This document shows, one piece after another, positions 33,885 to 38,045 of a DNA stretch of 38,045 nucleotides (positions are counted from its first letter, which is position 1; the number at the start of each line of letters is the position of its first letter). Origin of the DNA: a bacterium (lineage in GTDB: Bacteria > Hydrothermota > Tepidihabitantia > B3-TA06); NCBI GenBank assembly GCA_012517375.1, contig JAAYVC010000049.1, positions 1 to 38,045 on the forward strand. Reading direction: 5' to 3'. The notes beneath the pieces were generated by a model. The model was given only the letters and a program-made list of their open reading frames with translations. It was not told the DNA's origin and did no database searches. Made by a program: the position numbers and the translations under genes.

Positions 33885-34241
33885 ATGGATAAGAAGAAAA
33901 CTCAAAAAGGGGACGGAGAGGCCGAAGCGCTCGCGGCAATCGCCGCGATGGAGGAACCCTACCGCGCAATGGCTGAGCGGCTGCACAAAGTCATCAAGGC
34001 AAGTGCGCCTGTACTTGAGCCTAAAACCTGGTACGGGATGCCCGCCTATGCCAAGGACGGCAAGGTCGTCTGCTTCTTCCGCAGCCCGGAGAAATTCAAG
34101 GAGAGGTACATGACGTTCGGATTCAACGACAAGGCGAATCTCGACGAGGGCGTCATGTGGCCGGTCGCCTTTGCGCTGAAGGCGCTGACCGCCACCGAAG
34201 AGGCGGAGATAGGCGCGCTCGTAAAGAAAGCGGTGGGCTGA
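33885..34241 (+). CDS. DUF1801-family protein
   Basis: 118 residues, cytoplasmic. After a charged N-terminus comes the DUF1801 (YdhG-like) pattern: [35 protein letters not shown], then [17 protein letters not shown] and a helical end ([15 protein letters not shown]). The family is widespread and its biochemical role is poorly defined; one Bacillus member (Fra) is described as an iron chaperone related to frataxin. It has its own promoter and a good AAAAGGAG site. It stands alone between two repeat-filled stretches, which suggests an accessory location. Confidence 0.8.
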   Translation: MDKKKTQKGDGEAEALAAIAAMEEPYRAMAERLHKVIKASAPVLEPKTWYGMPAYAKDGKVVCFFRSPEKFKERYMTFGFNDKANLDEGVMWPVAFALKALTATEEAEIGALVKKAVG

Positions 34242-34296
34242 GGTCTACGACTTGCGTCGCAACTTGTTTAGAAGTTTGTCGCCGGGGAGTGAGGAA

Positions 34297-34360
34297 GTCA
34301 TTGCGAGTGTCGCTGCGAGCGACCGAAGCAATCTATTTGCGGAGCAAATGCTCCTTAGCG
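34297..34360. repeat. CATTGCGAG...GAAGCAATCT repeat with attached module
   Basis: GTCATTGCGAGTGTCGCTGC begins the unit and CCGAAGCAATCT (to 34334) ends it, with inverted TTGC/GCAA ends. It is joined to ATTTGCGGAGCAAATGCTCC (34334-34353), a hairpin whose end AATGCTCCTTAG is repeated at 33717-33728. Confidence 0.65.
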
Positions 34361-34447
34361 TATCAGCACTACCTTGTACGTCGCACCCCCCTCCCCCATC
34401 GGCTTGATGAAATACCCACCCGATTCGTAACACTCACCCCAAACAAA

Positions 34448-34516
34448 CGTAGGGGCTTACCTTCAGGTAAGCCCGGATTGACTATTTGCGGGCCGACCTA
34501 AAGGTCGGCCCCTACG
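34448..34516. repeat. Composite palindromic repeat
   Basis: CGTAGGGGC (34448) and GCCCCTACG (to 34516) are perfect inverted ends. Inside are two smaller hairpins, GGGCTTACC TTCA GGTAAGCCC and GGGCCGACC TAAA GGTCGGCCC. A diverged partial copy lies at 33741-33790. The right end is 4 bases from the stop codon of the minus-strand gene. Confidence 0.7.
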
Positions 34517-34519
34517 ATT

Positions 34520-35218
34520 TCACATCTTAGTTAAAAGTTGGATAAGCAGGGTTCCGCCAACACCAAGTATTCCGCTTATCAGCGATGCAATTAACGCTAC
34601 AATTATTTTGTCCTTGTTACGTTTCCAAAATGACTCTTGCTCGTGACGTCGTTTGAGAATAATTAATGAGTACCTTTTAGTTTGAATATTCATAGCCCAG
34701 AAAACCCAAACAACAAAGATAAGACCAAATGCAATACCGACAACTATTACCAACCATGTTTCCTTTATGATTCCCTCAATAAAATCTTCAAGGAATACCC
34801 CGATAATAGAACCAAAAAGCCAACTCCATCCCGTTTTGGAAAACCAACCAAATCTTAGGCGTCTAGGTTTAAGAACCTCTTTTACTTTTACCAAAACACC
34901 ACGATTAGTTATAGTGTCTTCACCTGCATAAAGCCATATTCTGTCGCTTTCAAAATTCAACGAAATATATGGACTATGTGTTGTAAGGTTCAAATCAGTA
35001 ATCTTTTCTTTCTTTAATTCCTTAAGCTGGCTTGGATCATCAAGTTGATATTCATCAGTCTTAATGGTTATTTCTTCTGACGCATCTCTTAATACTTCGA
35101 CTATCTTTTCGATGTCATCAAGATATATTTTTATTGGCGGAAAATTCTCCCATAGCTTTTGGCGATTTTTTTTACATAAAATTCCTGTAAATAGATTATC
35201 TATGCTTTCGATGCTTTG
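34520..35218 (-). CDS. Membrane protein of unknown function, reading frame without ordinary start codon
   Basis: On the minus strand the frame is open from 35218 (just after an in-frame TGA) to the stop at 34520, about 232 codons. The first ATG, GTG or TTG is the TTG at 34993, yet the 75 codons before it look coding: FPPIKIYLDDIEKIVEVLRD, then EEITIKTDEYQLDD, and a PYISLNFESDRIWLYAGED region that crosses the TTG. The C-terminal half has three hydrophobic segments, the last (IIVALIASLISGILGVGGTLL) ending the protein. The gene may use ATT (near 35182) or have lost its true 5' end. It is more AT-rich by eye than its neighbours and lies among repeats, suggesting acquisition. Extent and start uncertain. 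Confidence 0.6.
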   Translation of the reverse strand, partial: QSIESIDNLFTGILCKKNRQKLWENFPPIKIYLDDIEKIVEVLRDASEEITIKTDEYQLDDPSQLKELKKEKITDLNLTTHSPYISLNFESDRIWLYAGEDTITNRGVLVKVKEVLKPRRLRFGWFSKTGWSWLFGSIIGVFLEDFIEGIIKETWLVIVVGIAFGLIFVVWVFWAMNIQTKRYSLIILKRRHEQESFWKRNKDKIIVALIASLISGILGVGGTLLIQLLTKM

Positions 35219-35654
35219 TCAATGAGCGCGCTTTAATTTCCATTTCGTCATCGCGAGCTGCACCCCGCAGGGGCGCTAGCGTGGCGATCTCCTGGCACAT
35301 TCTTGAAACACACTGTACAGAGCCATGTGCGTAAGCACTCTGCTACGAGATTGCTTCGTCTTCTCGCTGAACGTAAGCGCTTCCCGCGCGGGTCTGCGCT
35401 TCGAGCGCACGTTCAGCCAATGCCTCCCCTGGAGGCTCGCTCGCAAAGACAGGAGAAGAAGGTCACCCCTCACCCGCCGCTGTGCAGCGGCCTCTCCCAG
35501 AGGACGAGGATGACTACCCCTCCCCTACCCCTCCCGCCAGGATGGGTAGTAGGAAACAGGCACAACCCAGTAGTATGTCGAACGCAGTTCGACCCATGCG
35601 GCCTCCGATTGCTAGCTTGCATCCGCATATTATCCAGCTAAACTAGCGTACAAC
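35219..35654. repeat. Gene-free, repeat-rich region
   Basis: No gene seen. It has a GTCATCGCGAG...GGCGATCTCC unit (35247-35291), an inverted relative beginning TGCTACGAGATTGCTTCGTC (35341), hairpins GCCGCTGTGCAGCGGC (about 35476) and GTCGAACGCAGTTCGAC (about 35577), and a CCTCACCC...CCTCTCCC stretch common in intergenic repeats. Confidence 0.65.
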
Positions 35655-35668
35655 AAAAGGAGATGCAT

Positions 35669-36295
35669 ATGCAGAGAATATTTCTGATAGCTTTGCTGGC
35701 ACTGTTAGTCATCTTCCTGCCCGTATCTGCCCAGATAGATACATTGAAAGCAGGTCGCACGCTCGGTCTCGAGTTCGCGCCCGGCGTCATGGGCGGACTC
35801 TCTTTCATGCAGGCGGGCGTTACCTTGCCGACAATAGGTAAATCATTCCAGATAGGAATAAAAGGCCGCATGTGCAGCTCGCTCACATGGTGCACGTTCA
35901 TTCACTCAGAGACGGGCGAGCGGGTTTCGTTCCACCCGGTCGTGGCGGCAGGAGTTGTGTCTTTCGGAGGTTCGGGTCCGATACTGTACGGCAAATTGAG
36001 ACCTTACGGAGCGACCGATATCATAGTCGGCTACTCATTCACGCCGTACGACGATCTGGTCTACGGCTGCGGCAATCTGATTGGCCCGAATTTGACCTTA
36101 GGCGTAACAGGCTACTTCGGCATAGAGCTTTTCACGTCAGAGCGGCTGGCGATGTTTCTGGACGCAGGCGGAGGCTTTAAGACACTTAAGCCCGAGGACG
36201 AAGAAAACCTCTACGCCATTGCATCGAGCTGGATAGGCTCGGGCTTCGGCCTCAAGATGGGGATTAGGTTTTATCCCCGCGCCGTCGCTTCGTAA
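35669..36295 (+). CDS. Exported beta-barrel-like protein
   Basis: 208 residues. Signal peptide MQRIFLIALLALLVIFLPVSAQ (cleavage after SAQ or SA). The mature part alternates Gly-rich and hydrophobic strands (TLGLEFAPGVMGGLSFMQAG, LRPYGATDIIVGYSF, LTLGVTGYFGIELF, SGFGLKMGIRFYPR), as in small outer-membrane barrels; the end FYPR is not a strict terminal Phe. I chose ATG 35669 because AAAAGGAG lies 6 bases before it, while the ATG at 35663 touches the ribosome-binding site. No specific family recognised. Confidence 0.75.
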   Translation: MQRIFLIALLALLVIFLPVSAQIDTLKAGRTLGLEFAPGVMGGLSFMQAGVTLPTIGKSFQIGIKGRMCSSLTWCTFIHSETGERVSFHPVVAAGVVSFGGSGPILYGKLRPYGATDIIVGYSFTPYDDLVYGCGNLIGPNLTLGVTGYFGIELFTSERLAMFLDAGGGFKTLKPEDEENLYAIASSWIGSGFGLKMGIRFYPRAVAS

Positions 36296-36354
36296 AGTAA
36301 TGTGGAGCAATTGCCTTTATCTGAGGCTCTCAGAGGTATCATAGGTCGAATCCA

Positions 36355-37986
36355 ATGAGACTTGATATCGAGAAGATAAAGAACGCATGCACGCCGACCT
36401 CGTTTAGACGAGGCAAGGAATACTGCGAGGAAGGAAGGGTTTCTTCAGTTGAGCGATTCGGGGAGCGGATAACGGCGATCGTTAAGGGAAAAGAACCTTA
36501 CAAGGTTACCATTCGTCCTTGGGGAAACGACTTCTCCGCTTCATGCACCTGCCCCTACAGGCAGGGTGGCTCATGCAAGCACATCGTGGCCGTGCTCCTC
36601 TGCCTGCTCGAAGAATACCTGAAGGTTGAGAAAGGCATGGGAACGGCAAAGGGCGATGCCGCGCCTGATTCCGGAGTCGGGAGTCAGGGTATTATATCTA
36701 ACCGCGACATTGGAAACCTCCTGAATATATATAACCTCAACCAAGATTCCGCGAAGAAAAGGTTTAAACAGTATAAAAGCGTGCTACGAGGCATGTACCG
36801 CCGCGCATTCAAAGGGTCGGGCTATCACCGCTACGGGATCGAGGTCGGATTTACCGATTTTGAGGAACTTGCACAGCACTGCATCCGCAGAGGCGATTTC
36901 GACGAGGCCTTGCTCGTTTATCGGGCGCTCTCCGAAGTCATTGCCGAAAAGATGGACTGGGTGGACGATTCGGACGGCTACTACGGCGGAGCTTTCGCGG
37001 ACGCCATGGACGATTTTGCCAACACCATCCTCGCCGCTGAATTCGATCACGACCGAAAAAAGGCTCACATAGAGTATCTCTTTCAGAAATTCATCGCGAA
37101 CGACCCCGACTACTTCGAGGAGCACTACGACGCAACGCTTAAGAAGATATGCACCAGCGAAGACGACTTAAGGCTCTGGAAGGAACTCCTCGAACCACAC
37201 ATGCCTCAGAGTCTGCCTGATAAGGAAGATTTCATCAAACGCTTTCGAGCATGGAGGCTTTTTTCGATGATGCTGCATATCCTTGAAGGCCTGGGAGAAT
37301 GGGACGCCTACTGCGCGCTTATGGAAAGGAACTACAGAAATGACAATCAGTTATGCCTGTGGTACGCCGAGCGTCTGGTCAAGATCGGACAACACGAGCG
37401 GGCAATTGAAGTGGCGGAAGAAGGACTGAGAATCTTTCCTGATCATCTCAGGGAGGGCCTGCGCAGGCTCCTTGGAGGGTTCTACAAGCCGAGTGATCCC
37501 GGCAAGTACAAGCTGAATCTGAAAGCCCTGTTCCTCGAAAAGCGAAGCTGGAAGGACTACTACGAGCTGAAGGCTCTTTGTGCGCGGGATGAATGGAGCC
37601 GGACGATCGAGGGCATAATCGCCGAACTGGCGCGCGAACGGCATGACCGGGACGATATCCTCATCGAAATATATCTGAAGGAGGATATGTTTGAAAAGGC
37701 TCTGAACATGGTTCTTTCTAAAAAGAGTCTTCAATATCTCGAGAAGTATCACGCGCGGCTTGCCGCGAAGTTTCCTGACGAGTACTTCAAGGCGTACATG
37801 GAGTTTATTGCTCCTTTTGCCAAATCGAATACGGGTCGAGGACATTACACTGAGGTCGTCCGGTATCTTAAGCTGATGAAGAGAATAGAAGGATATGAAG
37901 AAAGGGTCAGGGAACTCGTTGAGGACTTCAAGACCACATACGCAAGAAGACCTGCGTTTATTGAGGAGTTGAGGAAGGTCAAATAA
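36355..37986 (+). CDS. SWIM zinc-finger protein with helical-repeat C-terminus
   Basis: 543 residues, soluble. Residues about 1-90 are a SWIM domain: SFRRGKEYCEEGRV, then C64-x-C66-x7-C74-x-H76 in SCTCPYRQGGSCKH. SWIM domains bind DNA or proteins and often accompany SNF2 helicases; none is visible here. The rest is helical, with TPR-like units (RRGDFDEALLVYRALSEV, GQHERAIEVAEEGLRIFPDH, EDMFEKALNMVLSKKSLQYLEKYH). No ribosome-binding site precedes the ATG; TATCAT at 36337-36342 lies 12 bases upstream, so a very short leader is possible, although the -35 is poor. The bases after the stop, 37987-38045, show nothing. Confidence 0.85.
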   Translation: MRLDIEKIKNACTPTSFRRGKEYCEEGRVSSVERFGERITAIVKGKEPYKVTIRPWGNDFSASCTCPYRQGGSCKHIVAVLLCLLEEYLKVEKGMGTAKGDAAPDSGVGSQGIISNRDIGNLLNIYNLNQDSAKKRFKQYKSVLRGMYRRAFKGSGYHRYGIEVGFTDFEELAQHCIRRGDFDEALLVYRALSEVIAEKMDWVDDSDGYYGGAFADAMDDFANTILAAEFDHDRKKAHIEYLFQKFIANDPDYFEEHYDATLKKICTSEDDLRLWKELLEPHMPQSLPDKEDFIKRFRAWRLFSMMLHILEGLGEWDAYCALMERNYRNDNQLCLWYAERLVKIGQHERAIEVAEEGLRIFPDHLREGLRRLLGGFYKPSDPGKYKLNLKALFLEKRSWKDYYELKALCARDEWSRTIEGIIAELARERHDRDDILIEIYLKEDMFEKALNMVLSKKSLQYLEKYHARLAAKFPDEYFKAYMEFIAPFAKSNTGRGHYTEVVRYLKLMKRIEGYEERVRELVEDFKTTYARRPAFIEELRKVK

Positions 37987-38045
37987 GCGGATGAGGATAA
38001 TCCAGCGCTCATTAAGAAAGGGAGATGGCCGTAGGCCTTGGAGAT

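Noticed and set aside
35303-35641. Open frames of 62-112 codons on the plus strand
   Set aside because: They are created by GC-rich repeats, lack ribosome-binding sites, and overlap each other in different frames.
33362-35654. Possible CRISPR array or prophage remnant
   Set aside because: The repeats are palindromic, of different kinds and unevenly spaced, with no repeat-spacer periodicity, cas gene, integrase or phage structural gene.

Overview
The window reads like a stretch of chromosome from an uncultured diderm bacterium of the FCB/WOR-3 (Stahlbacteria) type. The reasons are a secreted protein ending in a YPNPF-type C-terminal sorting domain (as used by type IX secretion or related FCB export), several lipoproteins and outer-membrane-like proteins, a DUF6754-like membrane gene set, and moderate base composition judged by eye. 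The placement is an inference; no rRNA is present.

Layout: 1-446 is repeat-rich and gene-free. 447-3570 holds a small DUF2007-like protein and pyruvate phosphate dikinase. 3676-8164 holds two secreted beta-propeller proteins: a PEGA plus eight-repeat PQQ-like lipoprotein, and a seven-repeat 'GRNDD' protein with four Ig-like repeats and a sorting domain. 8239-12024 is one tight operon: a MazG-like protein followed by four membrane proteins of unknown function. 12106-14030 is a phosphohexomutase translationally coupled to elongation factor P. On the minus strand, 17564-14102 is an overlapping operon ybbR-tsaD-recJ-like. Divergent to it is uvrA-cca-fosA-like (17761-22434), then tRNA-Ile(GAT), a lipoprotein SppA and a 1506-residue cyclase/AAA/TPR protein resembling soluble adenylyl cyclase (to 27879). 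A minus-strand lipoprotein (28764-27967) faces it.

28952-33283 is a threonine dehydrogenase / acetyl-CoA synthetase region. In it a truncated copy of the acs 5' end and a NucS/DUF91-like nuclease gene sit in front of the intact acs. From 33289 to 35668 tandem terminators lead into an accessory, repeat-filled zone carrying a DUF1801 protein and a membrane protein whose reading frame has no ordinary start codon. The window closes with a beta-barrel-like secreted protein and a SWIM zinc-finger protein.

Two expression habits stand out. Several genes have good sigma-70-type promoters whose -10 box lies only 6-13 bases before the ATG, implying leaderless or near-leaderless mRNAs (485, 8239, 17564 minus, 17761). 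Operon-internal genes instead use strong AGGAGG sites and 4-base overlaps, twice with a TTG start inside a TTGA overlap. sppA begins 9 bases after a tRNA gene and probably gets its mRNA 5' end by tRNA processing. The strongest leads for something undescribed are the four-gene membrane module, the acs 5' duplication around a nuclease gene, the tRNA-sppA arrangement, an EF-P with Arg at the tip of its modification loop, a threonine dehydrogenase without its structural zinc cysteines, and a family of hairpin repeats bounded by GGGGTCCCC.
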